Of a stretch of 64,000 nt of DNA, positions 25,901 through 37,260 are shown piece after piece (the stretch's first letter is position 1; the number at the start of each line of letters is the position of its first letter). The notes beneath the pieces are model-generated. The model searched no databases and was not told the DNA's origin. It was given only the letters and a program-made list of their open reading frames with translations. The position numbers and the translations under genes were made by a program. Origin of the DNA: Antitrichia curtipendula (Eukaryota > Streptophyta > Bryopsida > Hypnales > Leucodontaceae); NCBI GenBank assembly GCA_951230915.1, contig OX579639.1:24800001-24864000 (forward strand). The letters are read 5' to 3'.

Positions 25901-27175
25901 AATAGGTTTCCAAGGCCCCACCCCTTCCTCAAGAGTTCTAAAGTAACCTTATCAACTCGGATTTTCATCCTCATCTTCAAAGATTTTCATCCTAATCCCT
26001 AAAAAACTACTTTTACCTATCTACGCTGGACCAACCTCCTAACTTTTGGAGATTAACTCCAATCATCAAACAGATTATGCCAGTGGCCCCAGATCGCCGT
26101 GTTTGGTCCAAGCCCCCCTAACCCCCCGTACCGAGGACAAAAAACCATCGTAGGCTAATTTAGTTTTAAAAACTAAACCGTGGTAAAATCCTAGATCTTG
26201 GGGGTCTCCTATTTTGAGAAATGTAAATAGCTTAGGGTTTCCAGTAGGTGTGAGGGAGTCGGAAAAGACTCTTGGTTGACTTCGTTTCGCCATCGTATGG
26301 TCATGGGATGCCGGTCAACGCGTTGGGGACCCCGCCACGTGATTAATTCTCGAGGAATCTCGCCGGTTCGGGTACTTGCTGCTATCAAAATGTTGCGAAA
26401 CTTTACGGAGCGCATTATTAACATAAAACAAGCTAGTCTAATTTTTAGTGAGATTTTCTGGCAACCTGGGTAGTTTCCATGAAATTCCCGTTGGAGGTTA
26501 CCAAGATTGACCACCCGCAAAAGGTTCTTCTGCAAGTCGGAAGATGACGGGATTTTTCACAGGACCTCTCATGGGGTCACACGAAAGATGTGCAGGTGCG
26601 TTTCCGTACCTGGCACAATTGGTCAGTGGAGATGAATTGGCCATCTCTTTGAGTTTATCGATGGTGCGGGAATCTTTTGCAGATAGGGGAATCTTGGCGA
26701 ATCAATTTTGTCGTTGGACTCTTGGCATGGGATTTACCCTAGGACACCATCCTTGGGCTGTAGATTCCTCCACAGGCTCGGTCTTGCGTTAGTGGCTCCT
26801 ACATGCTAATAATCGGGGTTTGGGGAATTTCTAAACCTAACTCTAGGACCCGACCTAGTGGCCTCGTTGTGGATCCTACGGACCGACTTAGCCATGAATT
26901 GCCACATTCATGGTGGAATTTAGCCCTTTTGGGCCTATGTGACTTGAATCCTACAAATCCACCCGTTTCGCTCTTCCTACCTATTTTTGGGCCCGGTTTG
27001 GTGGGATTCTAAGTCTAAACACAAATCTAGACCAAATACTATAATGGGTATGTTACAACCCTATTTTGGTTCTACACTCTTTTTATGGCTTTTTGTATAT
27101 TTTTCTTAACTTTAAATTGCAAATTTCCAAAAAAATAATTCTACGAGTCCCAAGTGACAAATTGGGAGCTCACAT
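22980..27175 (+). repeat. Repeat family copy C
   Basis: Longest well-preserved copy of the family. It includes the GCCTTCCAAGCAATGGA landmark at 23,097 shared with A, and the ACTCCTA-type tract at 23,430-23,770. It also has a CTGGCCCAATGACTGATTTAAG tandem (24,793-24,960), the CAAAGCTTTGCCGT series (25,219-25,420) and the CCTTAAATAGG block at 25,895. Its right end GGGAGCTCACA is the same as that of copy B. Where B has about four CATCTTCAAAGATTTTCATC units (18,040-18,110), C has one or two. No protein-coding capacity was found. The left limit is approximate. Confidence 0.6.
24793..24960 (+). repeat. ~45-50 bp tandem repeat (TGGCCCAATGACTGATT)
   Basis: Five successive units carry TGGCCCAATGACTGATT followed by TAAGCTAAA-type sequence, with small differences. 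It lies within repeat copy C; the equivalent site in B has an unrelated TGATCTGGTCTGTT tandem. Confidence 0.75.
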
Positions 27176-27294
27176 AGGCCCAAAGTCATAAAATAGCATG
27201 TTTGTGGAGAAATTTCAGATTTAAAGCAAATAGCAACAACTTCCTCACATACATTAAAGTAGCATATTCTATGATCCAGTGGAAAAATAATACA

Positions 27295-27860
27295 TACAAG
27301 TTGGAAATACATCACTCAGTTAGAGTCCATGGCCATTTTGTTCCAATGCTATGTGTTTGCACTTTAAAAGTCGATTCAGAAATTATAAAAGTAATAAACA
27401 CCTCGCAGTAATTCACAAAATCCAAGAACAATGAACACAATCAACCACTTATTAGAAAAATTCAAAAGGTGTAGGAAAAAAATGCATGTAAGTTGGAATT
27501 ACTTCTAAGTGAACACTTACTAGAGTCCATGGCCATTTCATTTCAACGCTATTCTCTTACACTGAAGAAATGAGTCCAAAAATTATTGGACCCCTCTGGC
27601 GTACTATTTCACCTCAAAATCTAAGTATTAATCTCTACACTTGTCAAAATAAAGCTAAGTGGTTGGAAGAAAAATATACATAGTCACATGATGGAAATAC
27701 ATCCCTCGTTTAGAGTCTACAGCCATTTTGTTCCAATTATACTACTTCTTCACACTACAAAAGTCAATTCAACAATTATAAAAATAATGGAACCCTCATA
27801 CTAAATAATTCACAAATTCCAAAAACAATACTCCACAATCAATCAATCAGCACAAAAATA
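27295..27860 (+). repeat. ~195-bp diverged tandem repeat, three units
   Basis: Units start near 27,299, 27,490 and 27,683. Each contains TTGGAAaTACaTC, TAGAGTCCATGGCCATTT (or TAGAGTCTACAGCCATTT) and TTCCAA. They have diverged by substitutions and indels. Non-coding. Confidence 0.65.
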
Positions 27861-29030
27861 CAGAACTAAAATCCAAAATGTCACGATATAAGATTTTTTT
27901 GAAGTGTTGGGTATATAAAATTAGTAATATAATTAGACCTTCATCAAATGTCATAGAATTTGATTTTGGAAGCCACTTGAAATAAATTGTGGAAGTTGCA
28001 AAATTCTTTGAAATATTTGAATTCACAATAATATACAGTTCATATCTAATTTTAGTCTGTCGTTGCGTCTAATAAAGAAAATTTGGAATACAACATTGGG
28101 CATTTACAGTAAATAATGGCCACTACCATGAGAAGTCATAGTATTTAATTGTGGAAGAGCTCTCAAATTTATTTTAAAATTGCATTGACATTTAACTGAA
28201 AACTAGAACAAGTATGAATCATCTTTGAATCCTATATGTTGAAGACATTTCCCAACTTCAACTTTTTTTTTTCTACTTTGTATTTTCATTAAGTCCTTAG
28301 TTAACTTTTTTAATGACAATTTTTTGAACAGAAGAATAAGACATTGTTTTTTAATTTTTATATAGAATCTTAGCACATTCTTCAAAATAATTAAGTTACA
28401 TACTTTTGGGTTTTCATTGTAGATTTTAAAATCCGCTAATTATCTATGAAAATTAGATTATAAAAACATAACATGCGATAAATAATGCACTATTTCTATG
28501 AAATATGTGGATGAATGTTGAAATTTAGAGCATTAGTGAAACATGTAACCCTTTTCTTATGCCGACAGTACTAGGAAGTTTAATAAAATCTAACAAAGTT
28601 TTTGTTTTGAGTGGTTCACATTTTTGAAAATAACTCTTTTGCGCTGTTGTTTTAGTACCCAATACACTATTTTGGAAATCACTGATTTCAGAGCACTATC
28701 TTTGTTTTAGCATGTTCACAATCAATGATTAGAATCTTTCATCTCATGTTAGTTTGTAAGTGATATTGTTGTGTTTTATTCACCTAGTATACAATCATCT
28801 TACCTCTCTGTTTGTCTATAACTTAAAGTGATATTGTTGTTTTTTATTCACCTATGCAATCATCTTACATCTCTATTTGTCTGTAACTTAAAGTGATAAT
28901 GTTGTATTTTATGAATAATCTAAGTAATTAGTAACATGTATACTTCAAATTTTTATGGTTATTTTTAATTTTTTTTCCATATATATTAAAACAATGCATG
29001 TTATTTGGTCAATTTAGGCTAAAGCCCGAG
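27860..29030. other. AT-rich intergenic DNA
   Basis: No gene is supported. A ~75-bp direct duplication around 28,770-28,910 (CTTAAAGTGATATTGTTGT and neighbours) is visible. Nothing else stands out. Confidence 0.4.
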
Positions 29031-29099
29031 AAGCTTAAAAAATGTCATTGGGCATTTGAGGATGAGCATGAAGACTTTGGCAATTACTAAACAAAAAAC

Positions 29100-29560
29100 A
29101 TGAAGGAAAAAACGGAACTTTCCTTTTATTTTCTGCGGCTTTGGGGGCCTTACCAACGGAATTGGAATCTTCTTTGCCGCGGTTGTAGGTCGTCTCTCCC
29201 ACCTGGAGACTCAGGCCGCCAACGTCGCCGGCAGTTGTCTGCGCACCTTCTTCGCCCTCATCGTCGTCGTCCTCCCTCCTCCGCTGATGTGCATCCTCCA
29301 AGGTACCTGGAAGTTCTGTCTGCATGCCACTTCTTCGCCCTCGTCGTCGTCGTCCCCGGTCCTCCGTTGATGTACATTCTCCGGGGTACTGAAAGTGGAA
29401 GCTCAGTTTTTTTAGGGTTTAGAAGATAGGAGGGAGTTCGGGAGTTCGGGCGACGAAGTTGGAGCACGGTGATTTCTGTGCATGGTTGCGACTGCTGCGT
29501 GGTTCTTTGCGACGGGAGGTTGAGCATGGCTTCATCAGGGCCTTTAGCAAGTAGGTAATG
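29100..29560 (+). other. GC-richer block with an ~80-bp duplication
   Basis: The segment around 29,245-29,390 contains two copies of a unit with CTTCTTCGCCCTC, TCGTCGTCGTC, CTCCG(C/T)TGATGT and a following GGTAC. Open frames exist on both strands, but their products are low-complexity (Arg/Pro-rich or Glu/Asp-rich), so I do not call a gene. It could be a leader or first exon of an unrecognised transcript. Confidence 0.35.
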
Positions 29561-30955
29561 CAATGTTTTTGAGGTTGAGGGAGTTGGTGTTTGAGTGAGC
29601 TTGGAATGAGTTGGTCTTGGAGCTTGTAGCCAGTTTGGGTTTAGGTTTTCCCTTGCGATGATCTACATCTTTTGACTTGTTAGTGGCTGGAATTGGTTAT
29701 TTAAGGATTTATTTGATTTTGTTTTTGGATGCCAAAATGCTGCACAGAGTGAGGTCTGTACCACTGCGATTTTAAAACTAAATGGCCCGTGTGCTTTACA
29801 ATTTGAAGTCAATGAGCTTTAATGCCGAGCTTTATCGTTCTGTTTAATGGAATGGAAACTGCGTATTTGAAACTGAATGGCCCTTGTGCTTTACAATTTG
29901 AAGTCAGTGAGCTTTAATGTTGAGCTTGAATGTCGAGCCTTATTGCTGCGTTTACTGGAATGGAAACTCTTGAATGACCAATTTTCGTTTGGAAATGTCT
30001 CTGAAATCCATCAACTAGAAGATGCAGGGGAAGAACTAGTTGCGTAGTTAGTATAGACATTACAAGTTCAAGACGGGTGGATTTCATTTTCTTGGAATTT
30101 TGGGGTTGTTCATATGAAATACTGTGGTTTAGGTTTCTTGCTGTCTTTGGGTTGCAATTTTCAACATAATTTTTGTTCTATATAAGAGTCAACATCTGTT
30201 GTAGCTTTCTTGTTGGCTTTAGAAGAGTGTGCCTGGTAAATTGAACTGTGAAAGCAGAATTCCTCACGTTGGCATGATATCTTTTTTTATCGCATGTGAT
30301 CATTTCTCTACAGTGGCCGTTGAATTGTGAACGTTGTGGATTATCTTCCTGCACGGAGGCTTACTTAATTGCCTGGTGTATGCAAATGCTGACTACACTA
30401 ATTGGTTTTTGACTGTCGTTGATAATTAGTTAATTTGTTGATCGGATGTACTGTACATTGGTTTGTTGTCTGAATTAATAAATCAGCAATTTCTTGATCA
30501 AATGAAAAGCAACACGACACTAGCAAGCTAGTCTGGGTTTGGTTTGTTTATTGCATGTGAGGAAGTTTGCTGTCGATCTGAGTTGCTAGTTTGTTGAATG
30601 GATGTGTACTAGTTTTGGCCGGGTTGTTGTTTGGATTGATCGGGAGGATGACAAGTTTCTGTCGGTGTTTTGGATTCAAGGATTGAACGTGAACTTGTCG
30701 AGCCTTTCTAATCCGACGAAACAAGTATGGATGGACCCCTCTCTCTGGAGCACCCTCCCAATGGTTTGAGATTTTTGGGTTCAACAGAAGGTTGTAATTT
30801 GTTTCACTACTTACGTACATTGCTTGTGGTTGATGCAAAGAACTATTAATTTCTTTCTGCCCTAGAATTTTCACGGTGATACAAAAACCAGGAGGAGATT
30901 ATTCAATACATCCAAGTCCAGAGTCTTGCCAAGATACTAAAGGTGAGCATCAATT
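29561..30955. other. Intergenic DNA
   Basis: No gene is supported. A ~95-bp direct duplication at about 29,790-29,950 (GGCCCGTGTGCTTTACAATT, AGTCAATGAGCTTTAATG) is visible. Short frames lack motifs. Confidence 0.4.
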
Positions 30956-30967
30956 CAACTGGTTTGC

Positions 30968-31733
30968 AGTTTTAGGTCGGCATCAATTTAGGTCAAAGCC
31001 AGTTTAGGTCGACTACACCTTTTTAAAATATACACAGGATTCAAACATAAAATATCCACTTAGGTCGACTTGAGCTAAATGATAAAACTCAAACTCAAGA
31101 CCACAAAAATATCCACAAAAAACCACGTCCACAACGGAGCACCGAAGATACCACTACAGTTAGGTCGAGTTGACCTAAACCGTCTACCCCACACAGACAA
31201 AGGGCATAGAGGAAACAGAACACTATACAAGCTGAGAAGTGTTTCCAAAACCCGGATACCTTCTTATTTAGATCAAATCGACCTAAATGACCACGCTCAT
31301 TGAGTCAAATAGCGTAGAAACACAACAAACCCGTTAAGACAGAAGAGAAAAGCAAACTGCTAAATTAGGTCGATTTGACCTAAACCGGAGGCTCCTGTTC
31401 AATTAAATCTAGTCAACCTACACTGCATGACTGCAACCTTCACAGAGAAAAACAGCGTACAATTGTGAATAATTCCACTAAGATAAGAATGAAAAAGCGT
31501 CCCGAATGTCGTTCAGTACCTTAAAGGCCGACTCGAGTAAATTCAAAAATATAAGCAGATCACATACATACGCGCGGCATGAAAATTGACAAACCATAAA
31601 CTATTAGAGACCTTTAGATCGACTCGACCTAAACGCATACACCTGATGCTGAGTACAAATGACGATTTCTTAACCCATTCACTCAGAAACAAAATAAACC
31701 ATGTCGTCTTTGTATTAGGTCGACTCGAGCTAA
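30968..31733. repeat. Second palindrome array (TTAGGTCGA / TCGACCTAA)
   Basis: Three half-sites lie at about 30,970, 30,986 and 31,002. Near-palindromes follow at 31,060-31,079, 31,160-31,178, 31,267-31,289, 31,365-31,383, a weak one near 31,405, then 31,613-31,633 and 31,715-31,733. Several successive intervals are close to 100 bp. The array runs up to the coding region interrupted by the large hAT element, and two more palindromes follow the other half of that gene. Confidence 0.8.
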
Positions 31734-31734
31734 A

Positions 31735-32157
31735 CCATGAATATATTGATAAGTTCGTCCGCGTTGACAAGATGGAAGAACAAATACCAAGACTGGAGAC
31801 GTTCTTCAAGCAATGTGAAGTCGCTCAAGATGAGGAAGATGGAGACGACATCGACAACGATGAAGACTACTGGGAGTTTCTCAACCCCGAGAAGATGGAC
31901 AATTATCGGCAAGACGCTGTGCAATCGACTGAGGTCATTATTCGTGACCTTCAAGGTTCTAAAGGCAAAGCTAGAGTCCACAAAGAGGGACATGGTCACG
32001 CGAACTATGTCTCAGGAGATGCTGCCTCAAGGAAGGGAGGGACAAGCTTCCATGGGGACTCCAGGTACATAGAACAGTCGTGGTACCAGGAGAAATCAAC
32101 AGTCCAGGACACCACCTCCGCCGCTGAACAGAAGTAACCTTGCTTCAAATTCCATGA
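31735..32157 (+). pseudogene. 5' part of a gene split by the large hAT element
   Basis: Coding-like sequence continues from the palindrome array to the insertion site. One frame gives an acidic stretch (MEEQIPRLETFFKQCEV, then DDIDNDEDYWEF). From about 32,073 a second frame is open through a proline-rich tract (RTPPPPLNRSN) up to the target duplication. That second frame is in phase with the frame resuming at 52,716. The switch between the two frames needs a frameshift or an intron near 32,060-32,075, where CAG and TAG acceptor-like triplets occur. The product is not recognised. The upstream start is unknown. Confidence 0.5.
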
Positions 32158-32445
32158 CAGGGTTGTCCAGATGTCCGAACACCCTGGACGTCCGGATGTA
32201 CGTCCAGAGTCCCAAGACGTTGGCCTCCGGACGTACGTCCAGAGTCCCAGGACGTTGGCCTCCGGACGTCCCTGGGCATTCAGACGGACCCCAACCCCCC
32301 GTCCAGTGGATGGTCGGACAGGGGGTCGAGAGGTCGGACGGGCCTTCGGGACGTCCGAGGTCGGATAGAAATGTGGACGCTTCGTCGGAGGTTGGACGGG
32401 CTGGAGGAAAGTCGGACGGGAGCGGGCGTCGGACTGGCGATTTTT
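32158..32445 (+). promoter_or_regulatory. Left subterminal motif array of the hAT element
   Basis: GC-rich zone starting at the terminal repeat. It has GGACGTCCGGA, two copies of a ~45-bp unit with GACGTTGGCCTCCGGACGT, and further in GGTCGGACGGG and AGTCGGACGGG. I count two exact TCGGACGG octamers and several near matches. Subterminal repeats of this sort are bound by transposase in known hAT elements; binding here is inferred. Confidence 0.65.
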
Positions 32446-32464
32446 TTCTTAAATAAATATTTTT

Positions 32465-33164
32465 TCAAATTGAAAAGCCTTTAAGGTATTCAATTTCAAA
32501 AAGAAATGGGTAGAATAGGAAACTAAATACTCTCTAGGGTATTGAATTTTTTCTAAAAATGGGAAGAATAGGAAATCGAATACCCCAGTTGGTATTGAAT
32601 TTTTTTTTAGAAAAAGGTGGAATAGGAAATTGAATACCTTGTAGGGTAATCAAATTTTTTTTAAATGGGTTGAATAGGAAATAGAATACCCTACAGGAAA
32701 CTCAATTATTTTTGAAAAATGGGTAGATTAGAAAATTGAACATCCTCTAGGGACTAGTGTATTGAATTTTAAAAAAAGATGGGTAGAACAGGAAATTGAA
32801 TACCCTCTTACCCTCTAGAGTATTCGATTTTTAACCCAAAATGGGTAGAATAGGAAATGGAATACCCTGGAGGGTACTAAATTTAAAAAAATGAATCAAT
32901 AGAGTAGGAAATTGAATACCCTCTAGGGTGTTCAATTTTTTTTAAATGGGTTGAATAGGAAATTGAATACCCTAGAGGAAATTCAATTTTCTTTTAAAAA
33001 TGAAGAGAATAGGAATTTGAACACCGTAGAGGATATTCAATTTTTTTTTAAATAGGTAGAATAGGAAATTGAATACGCTCTAGGATATTGAATTTTAAAA
33101 ATAAAATGAGTAGAATAGGAAACTGAATACCCTGAAGGGTATTCAATTTGGAAATAAAATGGGT

Positions 33165-33206
<42 letters not shown>

Positions 33207-33675
33207 CCTCTACTCCTCTAGGGTATTCATTTTTTTTCTTAAATGGATGTTTCTTCAAATCCAATACCCTCAAGGATATTCCATTTTGAAAAAAAACTAG
33301 ATAGAATACATATTGAATACCCTAGATTCCTAGAGGGTATTCAATTTTTTTAAAGAAATGGATACAATAGGAAATTGATTATCCTAGAGGGTATTCAATT
33401 TTTTTTTTAAATGGGTGGAACAGGAAATTGAATACCCTAAAGAAGTAAAGGGTATTCAATTTTTTCAAAAAATGGGTACAATAGGAAATTGAATACCCTA
33501 AAGAAGTAAAGGGTATTCAATTTTTTCAAAAAATGGGTACAATAGGAAATTGAATACCCTAAAGGGTATTGAATTTTTTGTTAAAAAAGGGTAGAATAGG
33601 AAATTGAATACCCTAAAGGGTAGAATAGGAAATTGAATACCCTAAAGGGTATTCAATTTTAAAAAAAAATGGGTA
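32465..33675 (+). repeat. ~50-60 bp minisatellite with a palindromic core
   Basis: Some twenty units share GGGTAGAATAGGAAATTGAATACCCT followed by AGGGTATTCAATTTTTTT, so each unit contains a GAATACCCTnnAGGGTATTC hairpin. Unit length varies through the A/T run. A (TA)n microsatellite interrupts the array at about 33,168-33,202. Near-identical units at 33,420-33,560 suggest recent expansion. Non-coding. Confidence 0.85.
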
Positions 33676-34030
33676 GACATTACTGAAAACCTAAATATAA
33701 TGTATTCTATTTGCATTGTCCTATTACATGCATGTTCATATGACAATTCATACAACTTCTCACAGAACCTTATCAATCCAACATCCATCAACAAGAATTT
33801 ATGCATTTTTGGTTAAAGCGGTTTATGTATTTTATATAAAAAATGATGGAGAAGATATACAATTTCCGGACACTATAGAATCCAAAATGTACATCCAATT
33901 GCATATAAATTGGTATATACTGGAAATGGAAAATAATACTATTTAGGCCACATGGTCCACAAACGTAAATCCTCAATTCTACGTATTTCCAAATACTTCT
34001 ACAGTTCTATAGTCTATATAGTATGCTCAA
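33676..34030. other. Spacer downstream of the kinase-like gene
   Basis: AT-rich sequence with short frames only. It would contain the 3' end signals of the minus-strand gene to its right; none is distinctive. Confidence 0.3.
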
Positions 34031-34033
34031 GTA

Positions 34034-35510
34034 CTAATATGAATGTCGGAAGTGTTCATCTGGTATTGGCCAATTGTAAGAATTGGTAAATCGATTGGTA
34101 ATTTCAGCCAAACTACCTCGTGAACTGTTGTCTTCATTGCAAAGTCGCTCCAAGTATTGATGAAACACCATTGCCAAATCCTCATGGCTAAACTTTGTAT
34201 GTCTTTGGGTTTCCCGGTGTAACTTGTGGTAGGCCACTGACATGCACTGTTTGTTGATCTTCTGAGCTATTCGACCTACCACATATTCCTCTGATTTTCG
34301 TGATAAATTGGGAATGACTTCCACATCTGCAATTCTCTTATGCAAATATGCAATATTGGGGTCTACCCACCACCTCCTTCGCAAAGCTTCTTCCTTCTCA
34401 CCCGCAGATGTGAACGTGTACAAGGATTTGGGTGCTTCGCTACTTACAGAAGTCAAGCCCCAATCGCAAACTCCAATGTAGACTAGGGACTCGTCTTCGG
34501 GAAAGTGAAACATGATGTTGTCCGGGGAAATATCATTGTGGAGATGTCCAACATTGTGCACTGCATTCATGATGTGCAGCAATGCCCATGCAAGCTCCGT
34601 GCGCTTCCTCCTCCAACGAGCGAGACGGAAAGCTCGAATCACCTCTTCGGGATCAGCGTTTGCACAAGCCAAAGCAATACCTATGTTGTCTGGATATTGT
34701 ACATCCAAGTTCAACATTTGCCGCAGTATTCCGCCGTTCCACCAGTATGAATACCCATCGTTGTTTGTTGCATGCACTGCATAAAATCGTATGACTCCAT
34801 CATGTGGAATCCTCACTGCCATTGACTCGTTTTGGTGTTCCAATTTTGCGAGTTTTGGTTGTATACCATGTTGGCGAGATACCTTTGATGCAAACTCCCA
34901 AAATACGGGTATCCCAGGACATCCTTCAATTCGGACCCTACGAATTGTTGCATATCCGCCCATCATGACTTTGTCATCTTGTGCAATCACCCTTGCTGTT
35001 TCTGGAAGTGCTACGAGATGCCGTCGCCCCTTCTGCAATTCCGCCATTCCCTCAACGCTCTTCCACCAAAACACTGACCCTTGCCTATTCCGTGAATTAG
35101 CAAATGGACGGCACCGTTGAATAAATAAGTCTGCCTTGAGAATGACTTGCTCGAAGTCTGCATCCTGTGCACGGTAGCTCTTGCTGAATTTTTCTACAAT
35201 CACTTTGGCATTCCAAAATGCATCGTTCACCCTGTTCGCCAAGAATTTGTTGAAGCGCGGTTTGTCCATCTCATGCCTCCATTGCGGAACGTTCAGTGCT
35301 TCTAACATCTTCTGCGTCATGTCGTCTTTGAATTTTTGAATGCATTCCTCTTGATATCCAAGGACGTGGTGGTTTCGGACTCATAAAACTTGACAGTAAA
35401 TTCGACCAAAAATTCTTTGCAAGCATCTGTGGATATTCCTTAGTTATCCTAGCTTCTTCATCATCTGACAGCACCCGCTTGCCTTTCCCTCCCTTCTTTG
35501 GCCTCGGCAT
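34034..35510 (-). CDS. Protein-kinase-like protein carried by the hAT element
   Basis: The main frame (35,320-34,034, 428 codons) has the marks of a protein kinase fold: a glycine-loop-like GGYATIRRVRI (residues 121-131), a candidate ATP lysine in FASK (K146), a catalytic loop HNDISPDNI (H261, D263, N268) and DWG (D286) in place of DFG. All core catalytic residues are present, so activity is plausible, although HND replaces the usual HRD. An upstream frame (ATG at 35,510) adds a basic, nuclear-signal-like start (PRPKKGGKGKR). It overlaps the main frame at about 35,271-35,400 and must join it through a frameshift or small intron. The closest subfamily is not recognised. A TCGGACGG array lies about 260-590 bp upstream. 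Substrate and function are unknown. Confidence 0.65.
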
Positions 35511-35727
35511 CTTGCTGAACTGTACTATCAATGAATATTCAAAAGATGAAATTGAACTCGGGATTTCACTTCAAATCAAAAATAATGCATACACCGTCAC
35601 GCCAAAACTGAAAAAAACAGCAATAAGGGGGCCCCTATAATCCGACTCTTGCCTTCCCTAAGAAAGGAGCCAATGGAGGATAAACCACCAAGCTCTCCGC
35701 TCCTCTTGTTAAACACAAGGGAGAAGG

Positions 35728-36115
35728 CAAGAGTGAGGGCGGTCGGGCCGTCCACCACTCTTATACTTGTCGGACGGCCTTCTCGGCAGTCGGCCCGATT
35801 CTCCGCCATCCGATCAGTCGGTCGCGACTCGGCTGTCCGATGAAGCCGACCGATCAAACGGCTGTAACGGGTATCGGACGGGGTATCGGACAGATTTTCG
35901 GACGGTTACAGGTTGGACGCAGCGGTTCTCGGATGAGTGGTTCAGACGGGTTTTGTGACAGTTCAGTCGGCCGGGTTGTCGGTCGGGGACGCAGAGGTTC
36001 TCGGACGGTTGTACCGGACGAGGTATCGGACGGGTGGTTCGTCCGGGTTTTGGAAAGTTCGGTCGTCCGGGTTCTCGGTCGGGGTCAGGGTCGGACGGGG
36101 TTCCTAGTGGGGACA
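35728..36115 (-). promoter_or_regulatory. TCGGACGG array upstream of the kinase-like gene
   Basis: GC-rich stretch with six exact TCGGACGG octamers (for example GGTATCGGACGGGTGG, TTTTCGGACGGTTAC) plus many CGGAC and GTCGG variants. It sits 5' of the minus-strand kinase-like gene. The sequence is like the element's subterminal zones rather than its AT-rich surroundings. Control of the gene by a shared binding factor is inferred. Confidence 0.6.
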
Positions 36116-36119
36116 GATT

Positions 36120-36670
36120 CAAACTACACATGTTAGAGGTCTAATACCAAAAAAAAAAAAAGAATATCACGGATGGAGTTCAAGATTATAATGTTTGACC
36201 ATGAGGGTGCTAGAACTGCTAAAATCTTTCAATCTTCTTCCATTGAAAGATAAATCTAAAAATTTGGTGACCAAAACAATATGAGGTTAAACTGTTAAAC
36301 AGTTAAAGGGCCTAATAGCCCTAACTTGTATAACCCCAATCAATTTATGGCTTCTTCAAATGTACTCCACAATTTTACTAAATGGATTTTGAATGTGAAT
36401 TTTCCTCCAAGATCTAGTATATTTGAGGCTCATTTTGAAGAGCTCTCAACAGAAAGGGAAGTCAAGATTGCAAATTTGCAATGGGTACCCTTGTACAAAA
36501 ACTTGAATAGAAAAACCTCTATCATTTATTTTCAAGATCGGACTTTTGTAGCTAAAACTAGACTTGTAGAAGAATTTTCTAAAAGTATGAACTATTAAAA
36601 ATAGCAACTTGGTTAGGTTTTATTGAACTTCAAAGTTCTGCAAACACCACATTTGTGTGGCTTTGGCATT
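36120..36670. other. Spacer with one unrecognised frame
   Basis: A plus-strand frame of about 90 codons (36,326-36,598) includes NFTKWILNVNFPPRSS and EELSTEREVKIANLQW. It looks more protein-like than chance, but has no motif I can name and no paralogue in this window. It is not called as a gene. Confidence 0.25.
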
Positions 36671-36674
36671 AAGG

Positions 36675-37260
36675 GGTTAACACTTGGAAAAAAATTGGAA
36701 ATGAATGACAAGTAGACTGAGAGCCCAAAAAAATGAGGAATGAACGACAAAAAAACTTGAAGCCCTAAAAATTGAAGAATGACTAACAAGATCAGAAAAC
36801 CCCCAAAAAATAGGGATGGCATGACAAGGAAAAAATAAGCCAAAAAAAAATTGGGAATGAACGACCAGGAAAAGGAAAGTCCGAAAACATGGGGATTGGG
36901 GAATGCATGACAAGACAACATAAAGCCCAAAAAATTGGGGAATTCATGCCAAGGGAACGTGAGGCCCAAAAAAATTGGGAATGAATGATCACGAAATAAA
37001 AAGCCCAAAAAAATGTGCAAGTTCATGACAAGGAAACATAAAGCAAAAAAAAATTGGAAAAGAATGATGGTCCTCTGAAAACAAATAAGGATGGGGAATG
37101 AATGATAATGAAACTTCAGATTTTTTGCGACAGGGTCTCTCATTTGTAGTCCAAGTACTGAAACTCCAGATTTAATAAAAATTGGGAATGAATGGAAAAG
37201 AAACTAAAAGCAAAAAACGTGGATGAAATGAATGATAATGAAACAGAAGCAAAAAAAGAA
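36675..37260 (+). repeat. ~30-60 bp minisatellite (TTGGGAATGAATGACAAG)
   Basis: Imperfect tandem units contain AAAAAATTGGGAATGAATGA, a [CA]AAGGAAA segment and AAAGCCCAAAA. Unit length varies. Open frames on the minus strand are hydrophobic products of the low-complexity repeat, not genes. Confidence 0.75.

Noticed and set aside
15480..27175. Copies B and C as the two LTRs of one retrotransposon
   Set aside because: The ~3.8 kb spacing of matched ends fits a large-LTR element. However, no tRNA-complementary primer site or polypurine tract abuts the repeats, no gag/pol remains, and the sequence between them starts inside an unrelated transposon pseudogene. Independent insertions fit better.
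29035..29563. Open frames on both strands of the GC-richer block as genes
   Set aside because: Products are low-complexity and depend on a local duplication; no domain or splice context supports them.
30968..31733. TTTAGGTCG repeats as interstitial telomeric repeats
   Set aside because: The plant telomere unit is TTTAGGG in uninterrupted tandem. Here the motif is palindromic, spaced by ~100 bp and never contains TTTAGGG runs.
20983..31733. Regularly spaced repeats as a CRISPR array
   Set aside because: The repeats are imperfect palindromes with variable spacing in eukaryotic repeat-rich DNA, with no cas genes.
36613..37143. 176-codon hydrophobic minus-strand frame as a membrane protein
   Set aside because: It is the translation of a purine-rich minisatellite; the repeats give repeated Phe/Leu/Ser-rich peptides.
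37131..37145. Additional hAT terminus (GACAGGGTCTCTC) inside the giant element
   Set aside because: Only CAGGGT matches; no partner end or target duplication was found.
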